Below are positions 8,800 through 18,458 of a DNA stretch of 64,000 bases, piece after piece. Numbering within the stretch: the stretch's first letter is position 1; the number at the start of each line of letters is the position of its first letter. This stretch comes from Kitasatospora humi (lineage in GTDB: Bacteria > Actinomycetota > Actinomycetes > Streptomycetales > Streptomycetaceae), in contig NZ_JAJJPA010000008.1 in NCBI RefSeq assembly GCF_020907985.1, positions 1 to 64,000 on the forward strand. Direction: 5' to 3'. The notes beneath the pieces were generated by a model, which did no database searches, was not told where the DNA came from, and was given only the letters and a program-made list of their open reading frames with translations. The position numbers were made by a program, and so were the translations under genes.

Positions 8800-8858
8800 T
8801 TCGCGACATTCGCGGACCTTCACAGACCTTCACAGACCTTCGTAGATCTTCGTAGATC
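8800..8858 (+). repeat. Tandem decamer repeats upstream of the pilin gene
   Basis: Near-identical 10-bp units occupy the short gap between tadC and the pilin gene. They include TTCGCGGACC at 8809, TTCACAGACC at 8819 and 8829, and TTCGTAGATC at 8839 and 8849. The last unit ends 11 bases before the pilin ATG. The 10-bp period matches one helical turn. Confidence 0.85.
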
Positions 8859-8869
8859 GGAGTGTTTCC

Positions 8870-9283
8870 ATGAGCCGTACAAGCGATGAGCCGGTTCGGG
8901 TCGCGACCTTCTCCCGGTTGCCGGTGGCGACCTTCTGCCCGTTGCCGTCCCATGGCCGTTCAGCCGCGACGCCGACACGCCGGAGCGCACTGCCTGAGCA
9001 GCAGGCCTCCTCGCCGCCCGGGCGATCCGCGCCTCCGGCCCGGCCGCGGTCGCACCGGTTCTCCCGCGTCAAGGGCTTGCTGGGCCAGAGGTTGCGCCGG
9101 ACCGCTCGGCGGTCCCACGACCGCTGGGCAGCGCTGCCGGACGCCGGTATGTCGACGGCCGAGTACGCCATCGGCACCGTCACGGCGTGTGCATTCGCCG
9201 GGGTTCTCTACAAGGTGATCACCGGCGGAGCAGTGAGCGATGCGCTGACCGAGTTGGTGAATCGAGCCCTTCATGCGCTCTGA
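8870..9283 (+). CDS. DUF4244 Flp-type pilin subunit
   Basis: This 137-residue protein ends in DAGMSTAEYAIGTVTACAFAG, the Flp/TadE-like processing site (G or M, then STAEYA) followed by one hydrophobic helix. That is the DUF4244 signature of the small pilin in actinobacterial tad loci. The usual protein is about 65-75 residues. Here the ATG at 8870 adds a long basic N-terminal leader (residues 1-85), so a later start near the LLGQRLRRT region is possible. The neighbouring tadABC genes support a structural pilus role. The stop overlaps the next gene by 11 bases. Confidence 0.75.
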   Translation: MSRTSDEPVRVATFSRLPVATFCPLPSHGRSAATPTRRSALPEQQASSPPGRSAPPARPRSHRFSRVKGLLGQRLRRTARRSHDRWAALPDAGMSTAEYAIGTVTACAFAGVLYKVITGGAVSDALTELVNRALHAL

Positions 9284-9716
9284 CGGCGCGCGCCCCGGCC
9301 TGCTCCGCCGCCGCGACGGGGTCGCGGGTCGCGTCCGCCGCGACGGTGGCTACGTCACGGCGGAGACGGCCGTGCTGCTGCCGGCCCTGATCGCGCTGAT
9401 GCTGCTGCTGGTCTGGGGAGTGCTGGTGGCCGCCGCCCAACTGCGCTGCATCGACGCGGCGAGGGTGGCGGCCCGGGCAGCGGCTCGGGGCGACGCAGAC
9501 CCTGCGGACCAGGCCCGCAAGGTGGCACCGCCGGGAGCGGCCGTGGAGGTGGTCGAGTCGTCGGACACGGTTCGCGTGCTGGTGGAGGCCCCGTGCCCGG
9601 GGATCGGCCGGCTGGCCGCACCCCTGAAGGTCTCGGCGGTGGCCGTGGCGGCCAGTGAAACGGCCAACGAGGCAAACAGCACGGGAAGGGAGCGGCTCCG
9701 AGATGACCGTGTCTGA
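9273..9716 (+). CDS. TadE-family pseudopilin
   Basis: This 147-residue protein has GGYVTAETAVLLPALIALMLLLVWGVLVAAAQ near residues 25-55, a TadE-type processing site (G then xVTAE) followed by one membrane helix. The rest is an extracytoplasmic domain with CIDAARVAARAAARGD. TadE-like proteins are minor pilins cleaved by a prepilin peptidase, and none is encoded in this window. The ATG at 9273 overlaps the upstream pilin gene, and the 3' end overlaps the next gene by 14 bases, so the three genes look translationally coupled. Confidence 0.85.
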   Translation: MRSDGARPGLLRRRDGVAGRVRRDGGYVTAETAVLLPALIALMLLLVWGVLVAAAQLRCIDAARVAARAAARGDADPADQARKVAPPGAAVEVVESSDTVRVLVEAPCPGIGRLAAPLKVSAVAVAASETANEANSTGRERLRDDRV

Positions 9717-12144
9717 CCTGGCGAGGGTGAACCCGGCGGTTCCGGGATCCGGGCGCGACCGAGGATCGGCCAGCGTGTGGCTGATCGGGCTCGTTTCGGT
9801 GGGCTTGGCGGTCTTCGGACTCGCCCTGTCCCTCGGGGCGGTACTGGCCGCCCGCCATCGCGCCGAGTCAGCCGCCGATCTTGCGGCGCTCGCCGCGGCC
9901 GGCCACCTGCTGGTGGATGCCGACGGCGGCTGCGCCCGGGCGGCGAGTCTGGCGGCGGCGCAGCGGACCACACTGGTCGCCTGCACGGTGGACCGCACGG
10001 ACGACAGCGTCGAGGTCGAGGTCAGCGCACCGGTGGGCGGCATCCGCTTGGCCGTGGGGCCGGCTACCGCGCGAGCGCGAGCGGCCCCGGTCTGGGCGCC
10101 CGGCTGGACTGACGGGGCCGGCCTGCCCGATCTGCCGACCCTCGAAGCGGCGGCTCCGAGGCCCGCGGACCGGAACGGTCCACGCAGTCCTATCGGGGCC
10201 TTCCTGTCCGGATCGGCTACCCGACCGCGTTCGGCCGGTGAGTCCCACTTGGCCGCCGGCCCCCGTTCCACTGAGCGCCTTCATGCGGCCGCCCGCCGCA
10301 GTTCGGCCGACCACCCGCGTTCCGGAGCTGTCCCGCTAACCGGCGCAACCGCCCCCTGCCTCCGCGTCCCGGGGGCCGGCAGCACCTCCCGGCTCCCCAC
10401 CGTCGGCTGTCTCCGTGGTTCCCACGTCCGCAGGACCTCCCTCGCCCCCACCCTCGGCTGTCTCCATGTTCCCCGTGCCGGCAGTGCCTCCGGCGCGCGT
10501 GGCTGTCTTCGCCTCCCCGGTCTCGGCAGCGCCTGGCGAGTCCGCGTCCACGGCTGCCTACGCGCTCCCGCCGCGTCCCACCTCCTCGGCCGGCTCCACT
10601 GGCGCACCGGCGAGCAGTGCGCTGAGCAGGCGGATCGCACCGGCCTTGTCCAGCGGGTCGTTCCCATTGCCACATTTGGGCGACTGCACGCAAGACGGGC
10701 AGCCCCGATCGCACTCGCAGGCTCGGATGGCATCCCGGGTCGCGGTCAGCCAGCGGACCGCATGGCGGAAACCGTGCTCGGCGAAGCCGGCGCCGCCCGG
10801 ATGGCCGTCGTAGACGAAGACCGTGGGCAGCTGGGTGTCCGGGTGCAGCGGCACCGAGACGCCGCCGATGTCCCACCGGTCGCAGGTGGCGAACAGCGGC
10901 AGCAGGCCGATCGAGGCGTGCTCGGCGGCGTGGGCGGCGCCGGGCAGCTGGTCGAACGGGATGAGCGCGTCCAGAAGTTGCTCCTCGGTGACGGTCCACC
11001 AGACCGCCTTGGTGCGCAGAGTCCTGGGGGGCAGGTCGAGTTTGGTTTCGCCGAGCACCTCGCCGGTGGCGATGCGCTTGCGCAGGTAGCCCACCACCTG
11101 ATTGACCACCTCGACCGAGCCGAAGTTCAGGGTGCCCTCGTCCCACGCCACGGTCTGCTCGGTGGCCATCACGGAGATGGAGGTGATGTCCCGAGCGGCG
11201 GTGGTGTAGGAAGGATTAGCGGCGAAGACCAGGGCGACCGAGTGCTCCAGGTCCAGCGCGCGCACCAGGTAGCTGCGGCCCTGGTGGAGGTGGACGGCGC
11301 CGGTGTGAACGGCGCTGTGCGCGGCGGCTGCGTCCACGGTGCCCAGCAGCCGGCCGGTGGACTCCTCGACGATCTGGACGGGGGGACCTCCGGTGCCGCG
11401 CAGGTCGACGGCGTCGGCCGCGCGTTCCCGTCGGGTCCAGTACCAGGCGCCGTCCGCCCGGCGGCGCAGCAGTCCCCGCCGTTCGAGCACCGGCAGCAGG
11501 GCGGCGGCGTTCGGCCCGAACAGTTCGACGTCCGCTTCGGTGAGTGGCAATTCGGCGGCCGCCGCGCACAGGTGGGGCGCAAGGACGTGCGGGTTGTCGG
11601 GGTCCAGCACGGTGGCCTCGACCGGTCGGGCGAACAGGGCCTCGGGGTGGTGGACCAGATAGGTGTCCAGCGGGTCGTCGCGGGCGATGAGGACGGCCAG
11701 CGCGCCCTGGGCCTCCCGCCCGGCCCGTCCCGCCTGCTGCCAGAGCGAGGCTCGAGTGCCGGGGAAGCCGGCGAGCAGGACGGCGTCCAGGCCGGCCACG
11801 TCGATGCCGAGTTCCAGGGCGGAGGTGGAAGCCAGACCGAGCAGTCGTCCCGAGTACAGGTCGCGCTCCAGCGCCCGGCGTTCCTCGGGCAGGTAGCCGC
11901 CGCGGTAGGCGGCCACTCGGTTGGCCAGTTGCGGTTCCAGGTTGTCCTGGGCCTGCAGCGCGACCAGTTCCGCGGCACGACGGGAGCGGACGAACGCCAC
12001 CGTGCGGGTGCCGGCCCCCACCAGGTCGGTGAGCAAGTGGGCGGCCTCGGCGGTCGCGGTCCGCCGCACGGGCGCGCCCTGCTCGCCGACGCGCTCGGTC
12101 AGCGGTGGCTCCCAGAGGGCGAAGACCATCTCGCCGCGCGGTGA
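9703..12144 (+). CDS. Rv3654c-type TadE-like protein, frame abnormally long
   Basis: From the ATG at 9703 (GGGAAGGGAG upstream), the first roughly 130 residues form a typical Rv3654c-family protein. They comprise RGSASVWLIGLVSVGLAVFG, then helix AVLAARHRAESAADLAALAAAGHLL, then CTVDRTDDSVEVEVSAPV. Such proteins are normally about 110-150 residues and lie beside the DEAD/H helicase. Here no in-frame stop occurs until 12,142, so the literal ORF is 813 residues. It crosses a repetitive stretch (10,354-10,552) and then runs antisense through most of the helicase gene. I trust the protein only to about 10,150. The natural stop has been lost or a base is missing. Confidence 0.5.
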   Translation: MTVSDLARVNPAVPGSGRDRGSASVWLIGLVSVGLAVFGLALSLGAVLAARHRAESAADLAALAAAGHLLVDADGGCARAASLAAAQRTTLVACTVDRTDDSVEVEVSAPVGGIRLAVGPATARARAAPVWAPGWTDGAGLPDLPTLEAAAPRPADRNGPRSPIGAFLSGSATRPRSAGESHLAAGPRSTERLHAAARRSSADHPRSGAVPLTGATAPCLRVPGAGSTSRLPTVGCLRGSHVRRTSLAPTLGCLHVPRAGSASGARGCLRLPGLGSAWRVRVHGCLRAPAASHLLGRLHWRTGEQCAEQADRTGLVQRVVPIATFGRLHARRAAPIALAGSDGIPGRGQPADRMAETVLGEAGAARMAVVDEDRGQLGVRVQRHRDAADVPPVAGGEQRQQADRGVLGGVGGAGQLVERDERVQKLLLGDGPPDRLGAQSPGGQVEFGFAEHLAGGDALAQVAHHLIDHLDRAEVQGALVPRHGLLGGHHGDGGDVPSGGGVGRISGEDQGDRVLQVQRAHQVAAALVEVDGAGVNGAVRGGCVHGAQQPAGGLLDDLDGGTSGAAQVDGVGRAFPSGPVPGAVRPAAQQSPPFEHRQQGGGVRPEQFDVRFGEWQFGGRRAQVGRKDVRVVGVQHGGLDRSGEQGLGVVDQIGVQRVVAGDEDGQRALGLPPGPSRLLPERGSSAGEAGEQDGVQAGHVDAEFQGGGGSQTEQSSRVQVALQRPAFLGQVAAAVGGHSVGQLRFQVVLGLQRDQFRGTTGADERHRAGAGPHQVGEQVGGLGGRGPPHGRALLADALGQRWLPEGEDHLAAR
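10354..10560. repeat. Degenerate 45-51-bp tandem repeats
   Basis: Four imperfect units begin at about 10,354, 10,405, 10,456 and 10,501, with a partial fifth at 10,552. Each starts with a GGCTGTCTCC-like core. Unit lengths are multiples of three. In the TadE-like frame they read as a roughly 17-residue repeat (CLRxPxxGSxS...PTxG). The array lies just past the helicase stop. Confidence 0.75.
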
Positions 12145-12954
12145 GGCGTCCTCGGTCACCGCGCGGGCGGGCAGGCCCGTGAGGCGTTCGGCGGTCGCCG
12201 CCGGTTCGGCTGTGGTCGCCGAGGCCAGCAGGAACGCCGGATCAGCGCCGTAGCGCCGGCAGACCCGGCGCAATCGGCGCAGCACCTGGGCGACATGGGA
12301 GCCGAAGACACCGCGGTAGCTGTGGCACTCGTCCACCACCACGTAGCGCAGCGTCTTGAGGAAGGAGGACCAGCGCGGGTGGGCGGGCAGGATGCCCCGG
12401 TGCAGCATGTCCGGATTGGTCAGCACGTAGGAGGCGTACTGGCGCACCCATTCGCGCTCTTGCGGCGGGGTGTCGCCGTCGTACAGCGCGGCTCGGAGTC
12501 GCTCCGGGGCCAACTCGCCGGCCCTTCGGCGCTGGTCGGCGGCGAGCGCCTTGGTCGGGGCCAGGTAGAGCGCGGTCGCGCCGCGGCCGTTGGGCGCCTC
12601 GGTGCCGGTCAGCAGTTCGCTGAGCACCGGTGCCAGGTAGCCGAGCGACTTGCCCGAGGCGGTCCCTGTGGCGATCACCACAGTTTGGCCGGCTTCGGCC
12701 AAATGCATCGCCTCGACCTGATGAACCCAGGGTTGGCGGATGCCGAGTTCCAGCGCGGCGGCACGAATCTCGGGTCGGATTGATTCGGGCCAAGGGGCAT
12801 GGCGTCCCCGTCGCGCGGGGAGATGCTCCGTATGGGTGAGTTGGTCCGAGTGGCCCCGGCTGGCGACCAGGAAGTCGAGTTGGGCCTCGGGCGGGCGGTG
12901 GCTGGGCGGCATGGAGACCCAGTGTGTCACCGGAGTGACGGAGAATCGCCGCAA
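10558..12954 (-). CDS. DEAD/DEAH-box helicase with DUF1998 (MrfA/YprA-like)
   Basis: This is a 798-residue superfamily 2 DNA helicase. The Walker A region is ATGTASGKSLGYLAPVLSEL, and DECHSYRG serves as the DEAD box. Motif III is SATTAEP, and the C-terminal RecA lobe has GRAGREAQGALAVLIARDDPLD. The DUF1998 tail ends with four cysteines (CECDRGCPSCVQSPKCGNG), a metal site. MrfA/YprA relatives act in DNA repair. The furthest start is a TTG at 12,954, with an ATG at 12,912. Homology-like sequence seems to continue upstream of 12,954 (FNHLAP then HDGLRR) with no ATG/GTG/TTG, so the true start is uncertain. It is divergent from bldG. Confidence 0.88.
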   Translation of the reverse strand: MRRFSVTPVTHWVSMPPSHRPPEAQLDFLVASRGHSDQLTHTEHLPARRGRHAPWPESIRPEIRAAALELGIRQPWVHQVEAMHLAEAGQTVVIATGTASGKSLGYLAPVLSELLTGTEAPNGRGATALYLAPTKALAADQRRRAGELAPERLRAALYDGDTPPQEREWVRQYASYVLTNPDMLHRGILPAHPRWSSFLKTLRYVVVDECHSYRGVFGSHVAQVLRRLRRVCRRYGADPAFLLASATTAEPAATAERLTGLPARAVTEDASPRGEMVFALWEPPLTERVGEQGAPVRRTATAEAAHLLTDLVGAGTRTVAFVRSRRAAELVALQAQDNLEPQLANRVAAYRGGYLPEERRALERDLYSGRLLGLASTSALELGIDVAGLDAVLLAGFPGTRASLWQQAGRAGREAQGALAVLIARDDPLDTYLVHHPEALFARPVEATVLDPDNPHVLAPHLCAAAAELPLTEADVELFGPNAAALLPVLERRGLLRRRADGAWYWTRRERAADAVDLRGTGGPPVQIVEESTGRLLGTVDAAAAHSAVHTGAVHLHQGRSYLVRALDLEHSVALVFAANPSYTTAARDITSISVMATEQTVAWDEGTLNFGSVEVVNQVVGYLRKRIATGEVLGETKLDLPPRTLRTKAVWWTVTEEQLLDALIPFDQLPGAAHAAEHASIGLLPLFATCDRWDIGGVSVPLHPDTQLPTVFVYDGHPGGAGFAEHGFRHAVRWLTATRDAIRACECDRGCPSCVQSPKCGNGNDPLDKAGAIRLLSALLAGAPVEPAEEVGRGGSA

Positions 12955-13046
12955 GCCATCGTGCGGGCATGGTGCCAGGTGGTTGAATGAGGCGGTGGCG
13001 GCCAGTTGGCCGGGCCGGCAGCGTCTGGGCCGGTCGCTCGACCATG

Positions 13047-13089
13047 CGGTGGAGACCGTTCATACGGTGGAGACCGGCGGTGGAGACCG
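13047..13089 (+). promoter_or_regulatory. Three direct 12-mer repeats upstream of bldG
   Basis: CGGTGGAGACCG occurs exactly at 13047, 13065 and 13078, about 95-135 bases before the bldG start. The gap (12,955-13,181) is shared with the divergent helicase gene. Exact repetition suggests a protein-binding array controlling one or both genes. No known regulator motif was recognised. Confidence 0.45.
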
Positions 13090-13181
13090 TCTGGGCGGGA
13101 TCGGTGGTTTCGGCCACCGGTGCGTCCGGCTCGCCGTAGAGAACGCAATGTGACCTAGCAAGGCAAGGTGCTGGAGGTTCC

Positions 13182-13523
13182 GTGGACCTGACCCTGTCGA
13201 CCGAAACCGTAGGCGACCGCACGGTCGTCCGGGTTGGTGGCGAGATTGATGTGTACACCGCCCCGAAGCTTCGCGAGCAGCTGGTCGAGCTCGTCAACGA
13301 CGGCAGCTACCACCTGGTCGTCGACATGGAGGGTGTGGACTTCCTGGACTCGACCGGTCTGGGTGTCCTGGTGGGCGGCTTGAAGCGGGTCCGGGCGCAC
13401 GAGGGTTCGCTGCGCCTGGTCTGCACCCAGGAGCGCATCCTCAAGATTTTCCGGATCACCGGGCTGACCAAGGTGTTCCCGATCCACACCTCGATCGAGG
13501 ACGCCGTCCAGGCGACTGACTGA
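13182..13523 (+). CDS. bldG: BldG anti-sigma factor antagonist
   Basis: This 113-residue STAS-domain protein (SpoIIAA family) has the phosphoswitch motif [15 protein letters not shown]. The conserved Ser is residue 57, the phosphorylated residue known for BldG. BldG controls aerial development and antibiotic production in Streptomyces by partner-switching with anti-sigma factors. The GTG start at 13182 follows CTGGAGG. Its length matches the S. coelicolor protein. The next gene, an anti-sigma factor, follows after 176 bases, as in other Streptomyces. Three 12-mer repeats upstream may regulate it. Confidence 0.96.
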   Translation: MDLTLSTETVGDRTVVRVGGEIDVYTAPKLREQLVELVNDGSYHLVVDMEGVDFLDSTGLGVLVGGLKRVRAHEGSLRLVCTQERILKIFRITGLTKVFPIHTSIEDAVQATD

Positions 13524-13699
13524 TCGGGCGTGGCCCGGACCGCCCGCCGCCGTGCGGTCGGCCCGGGCCCGTTCGCTGCCCTGGGACCGGCCCAGGACAG
13601 CCGGGCGTGCAGTGGCTCCCAGCCGGCGGCTTCCGCCACAGCCTGGGCGCCGCTCCGACGCCCGGCACGCCTGAGTGTGGGAAACCCCGAGAGGGAGAG

Positions 13700-14119
13700 A
13701 TGGCAACCGTCGAACTGCGCTTCAGCGCCCTTCCCGAACACGTGCGGACGGCACGACTGGTGGCGGCCGCGGTGGCCAGACGCGCCGGTGTGGGTGAGTC
13801 GGCCCTTGACGAAGTTCGGCTGGCGGTCGGAGAGGCTTGCTCGCGCGCCGTCGGGCTGCATCAGGAAGGCGGCGTGGGCGGTGCGGTCCGGGTGGCACTG
13901 ATCGATCAGGAGAAGCGGTTCATCATCGAGGTCGGCGACGGTGCCGGCGAGCACAGTGAGCTTGCCGCGTCCGCCGACGAGGGTGCCGCCGACGGCGGTG
14001 ATGCAACCGACGACGCACTGGGCCTGGCAGTGATCACCGGCCTGGTGGAGGAAGTCGAGGTGGGCCGCGACGACGACGGCGGCCTGATCCGAATGAGCTG
14101 GCCGATCAACCCGGCCTGA
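13700..14119 (+). CDS. HATPase-type anti-sigma factor paired with BldG
   Basis: This 139-residue SpoIIAB/RsbW-like protein reads VELRFSALPEHVRTARLVAAAVARRAGV, DEVRLAVGEACSRAV (N-box with E and C where Asn is common), and DDALGLAVITGLVEEVEV (G-box region). The acidic stretch ASADEGAADGGDATDD separates the last two. Its position after bldG identifies it as the BldG partner kinase/anti-sigma factor (ApgA/orf3 position in S. coelicolor). The N-box has lost its Asn, so kinase activity is doubtful. The ATG at 13700 follows GAGGGAGAG; an upstream start at 13607 lacks a ribosome site. Confidence 0.88.
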   Translation: MATVELRFSALPEHVRTARLVAAAVARRAGVGESALDEVRLAVGEACSRAVGLHQEGGVGGAVRVALIDQEKRFIIEVGDGAGEHSELAASADEGAADGGDATDDALGLAVITGLVEEVEVGRDDDGGLIRMSWPINPA

Positions 14120-14746
14120 GCCCGGACCACCACGCCCTCAGCTCCGGGCCGCGTCGAACCTGGGCCGGGACCACCGGACCACCCTGCCCTGGCCGCCATC
14201 AACCTGGCTGCGTCCAGTGCGTCTGATGAGGCGCCAGCGATTGCTGATGCCCTCGTACCGGCCCTGATGTCTACGTCCGACTATGGTCCGCTGGCGCATT
14301 CTGCGGCAGCTGCGCATTCAGCGGCACCTGTGAATTTTGCTGCAGCTGCGGGTGCCGGTGCGCTTGCACATTCCTGGGTGGCCGGCGAATTCTGGCGCAT
14401 TCGGCGACTTGTGGCGAGCTTGGCGATTTCTGGAGCGGCCGGGGCATCTCGGCGTGCCCGGTGAACTCCGAGGCGGCCGGATAGTCGCGGGATGGCCGGA
14501 CGGTCCCGAGGGTTCGGCTGGGCGCTCGAAAGCCGGGAATCCTCGGCTTGCCACTCATGATTCTTTTTTCTCCGCCGTCCGCGGTCTATTTGAATCCCCT
14601 GCGCATTCCTACACTCACTCGTGGATGCCCGGCCGGGACAGGGCGGTCCGGCCCGCGCTGGTCGCCCCCGTCCCGGTCGCCTGTGCCACCAGAGCCAGCA
14701 GCGCGCCGTTCGGACCGGCCGGTGCGCCGGCCACCGGGGAGGACGC
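14120..14746. other. Long hppA leader region with 18-bp repeats
   Basis: This 627-bp stretch has no convincing gene. Three to four 18-bp units starting GCGCATTC (14294, 14312 and a diverged copy at 14330) encode AHSAAA-like hexapeptides in a short frame from 14267 that lacks a ribosome site. GGCGAATTCTGGCGC (14383) and GGCGATTTCTGGAGC (14422) are a further repeat pair. TTCTTTTTTCT near 14560 is a rare T-rich tract. The hppA promoter must lie here. Confidence 0.5.
14294..14347 (+). repeat. 18-bp degenerate tandem repeat
   Basis: Unit 1 (14294-14311) and unit 2 (14312-14329) share the GCGCATTC start and a GCGGCA core. Unit 3 (14330-14347) is more diverged. All three lie in the hppA leader. Confidence 0.7.
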
Positions 14747-17158
<2,412 letters not shown>

Positions 17159-17239
17159 GCCGTCCGGCTACCCATGACTTGGCCGTCCGTAGCCCGGTCA
17201 CTCGTAGCCCGGCGGTCCGGAGCCCGGTCACCCGGAGAA

Positions 17240-17276
17240 GGTCGGCCCCGGTGCGGTCCTCGCGCCGGGGCCGACC
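17240..17276 (+). terminator. hppA terminator hairpin
   Basis: A perfect 12-bp stem (GGTCGGCCCCGG at 17240-17251 with its complement at 17265-17276) encloses a 13-nt loop, 82 bases past the hppA stop. It is preceded by repeated AGCCCGG units (17195-17230). The rest of 17,159-17,458 shows no gene. Confidence 0.7.
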
Positions 17277-17458
17277 CCGGTTCAGGGCCACGGCTCCGGC
17301 CTCGCGACCAGGGCTCGTGGGGAAGGTCAGTGCGCAAGCCCGGCCCGGAGCGGCTCGGATCCCGTCGGCGGGAACCGACCCGGCCGGCGGACTCGTCGGG
17401 GGAGGGGTGTCGGGTAGGTTCACTCAGGACCGATGGCGACTGACGGAGGACTCTCCAG

Positions 17459-18307
17459 GTGGACGGGCGACTACTGGTGGACGGCGGGCGGAACGGAGCA
17501 CGGCGCTTCCGGACGGGCGGCGCGGGCCGAGTGCTCGCCCTTCCGCTGCTCGGGGTGGTGCTCGCCACCGGCGCGGCGGCCTGCAGCGACAACAGCAGCG
17601 ACAACAGCAAGGCGCTCGACGGCTGGGCCCAGCAGGTCTGTGACGGACTGCGCGACCCGGTCGCCCAGTCCCGCGCCGCCCTGGACGACACCGCCCAGGT
17701 CAAGCAGAACGAGTCCGCGGCCGACCTGCAGAAGCGGCTGGCGGGCGACCTCGGCCAGCTCAGCACCAGCAACCAGCAGATCGCCGATGCAATGAGCAAG
17801 GCAGGCGCACCGAAGGTCGCCAACGGCACCGGGGTGCAGCAGGACGCGGTCAACGAACTGCACCAGGCCTCGCAGGGCTTCAAGGACGTGCAGCAGAAGC
17901 TCACCGCGCTGCCCACCAACGACCAGGGAAAGTTCGCGGACGGCCTGAAGAGCATCGGTGACCAGGCGCAGCAGCTGGCCAAGCTGTCGAACGGCGCGAT
18001 GACCAAGGTGCAGGCCGGCGACCTGGGCAAGGCGTTCGCCCGCCAGCCCGGTTGCCGGGCCGCGGCGGACGCTTCGGGCAGCCCGGCGCCGAACGCGGCT
18101 CCGTCCGGCAGCGGCTCGCCGGCTGCCTCGACCAGCGGTTCCCCGGGCGTCCCGGCCGGCGGCAGCCCGGCAGCGAGCGGCTCCCCGGCCGGCTCCCCGA
18201 GTGGCGGCCCGGGTGCCGGCGGCTCCCCGAGCGGGAGCCCGAGCGGAAGCGCTAGCCCGAGCGCCGGCGGCAGCGGCTCCCCGAGCGGCTCCGCTTCGCC
18301 GCGCTGA
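17459..18307 (+). CDS. Secreted or lipid-anchored protein with Ser/Gly/Pro tail
   Basis: This 282-residue protein has a basic N-terminus, the hydrophobic stretch LALPLLGVVLATGAAAC and Cys42. It looks like a lipoprotein signal, although the -3 residue is Ala rather than Leu. Residues 45-195 are helical and Gln/Lys-rich (LDDTAQVKQNESAADLQKRL, FKDVQQKLTAL), suggesting a coiled-coil bundle. From about 200 the chain is low-complexity Ser/Gly/Pro/Ala (SGSPAGSPSGGPGAGGSPSG), a likely wall-spanning linker. Its function is unknown. The GTG at 17459 follows GGAGGA. Its conserved place between hppA and the methyltransferase gene gives no clue to role. Confidence 0.75.
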   Translation: MDGRLLVDGGRNGARRFRTGGAGRVLALPLLGVVLATGAAACSDNSSDNSKALDGWAQQVCDGLRDPVAQSRAALDDTAQVKQNESAADLQKRLAGDLGQLSTSNQQIADAMSKAGAPKVANGTGVQQDAVNELHQASQGFKDVQQKLTALPTNDQGKFADGLKSIGDQAQQLAKLSNGAMTKVQAGDLGKAFARQPGCRAAADASGSPAPNAAPSGSGSPAASTSGSPGVPAGGSPAASGSPAGSPSGGPGAGGSPSGSPSGSASPSAGGSGSPSGSASPR

Positions 18308-18338
18308 CGCTGCCGGCTGGCGCCCACCCCGCGCCTGC

Positions 18339-18403
18339 GCGAACCGCCGAACCGCCGCGAATCGCCGCGAACCGCCGAACCGCCGCGCCGGTGCGAACCG
18401 CCG
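18339..18403 (+). repeat. GAACCGCC tandem repeats
   Basis: Units of GAACCGCC, some with an extra GC or CGAATCGCC variant, repeat about seven times in the gap between the lipoprotein and methyltransferase genes. Spacings of 9 to 12 bp are mixed. Confidence 0.75.
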
Positions 18404-18458
18404 ACCGTGTCGCACCCCGGCAGGCGGTCGCGGCCCCGGCAGGCGGGAGAATGGGCGG

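Noticed and set aside
8800..8858. A CRISPR array
   Set aside because: Units are only 10 bp, directly adjacent and without spacers.
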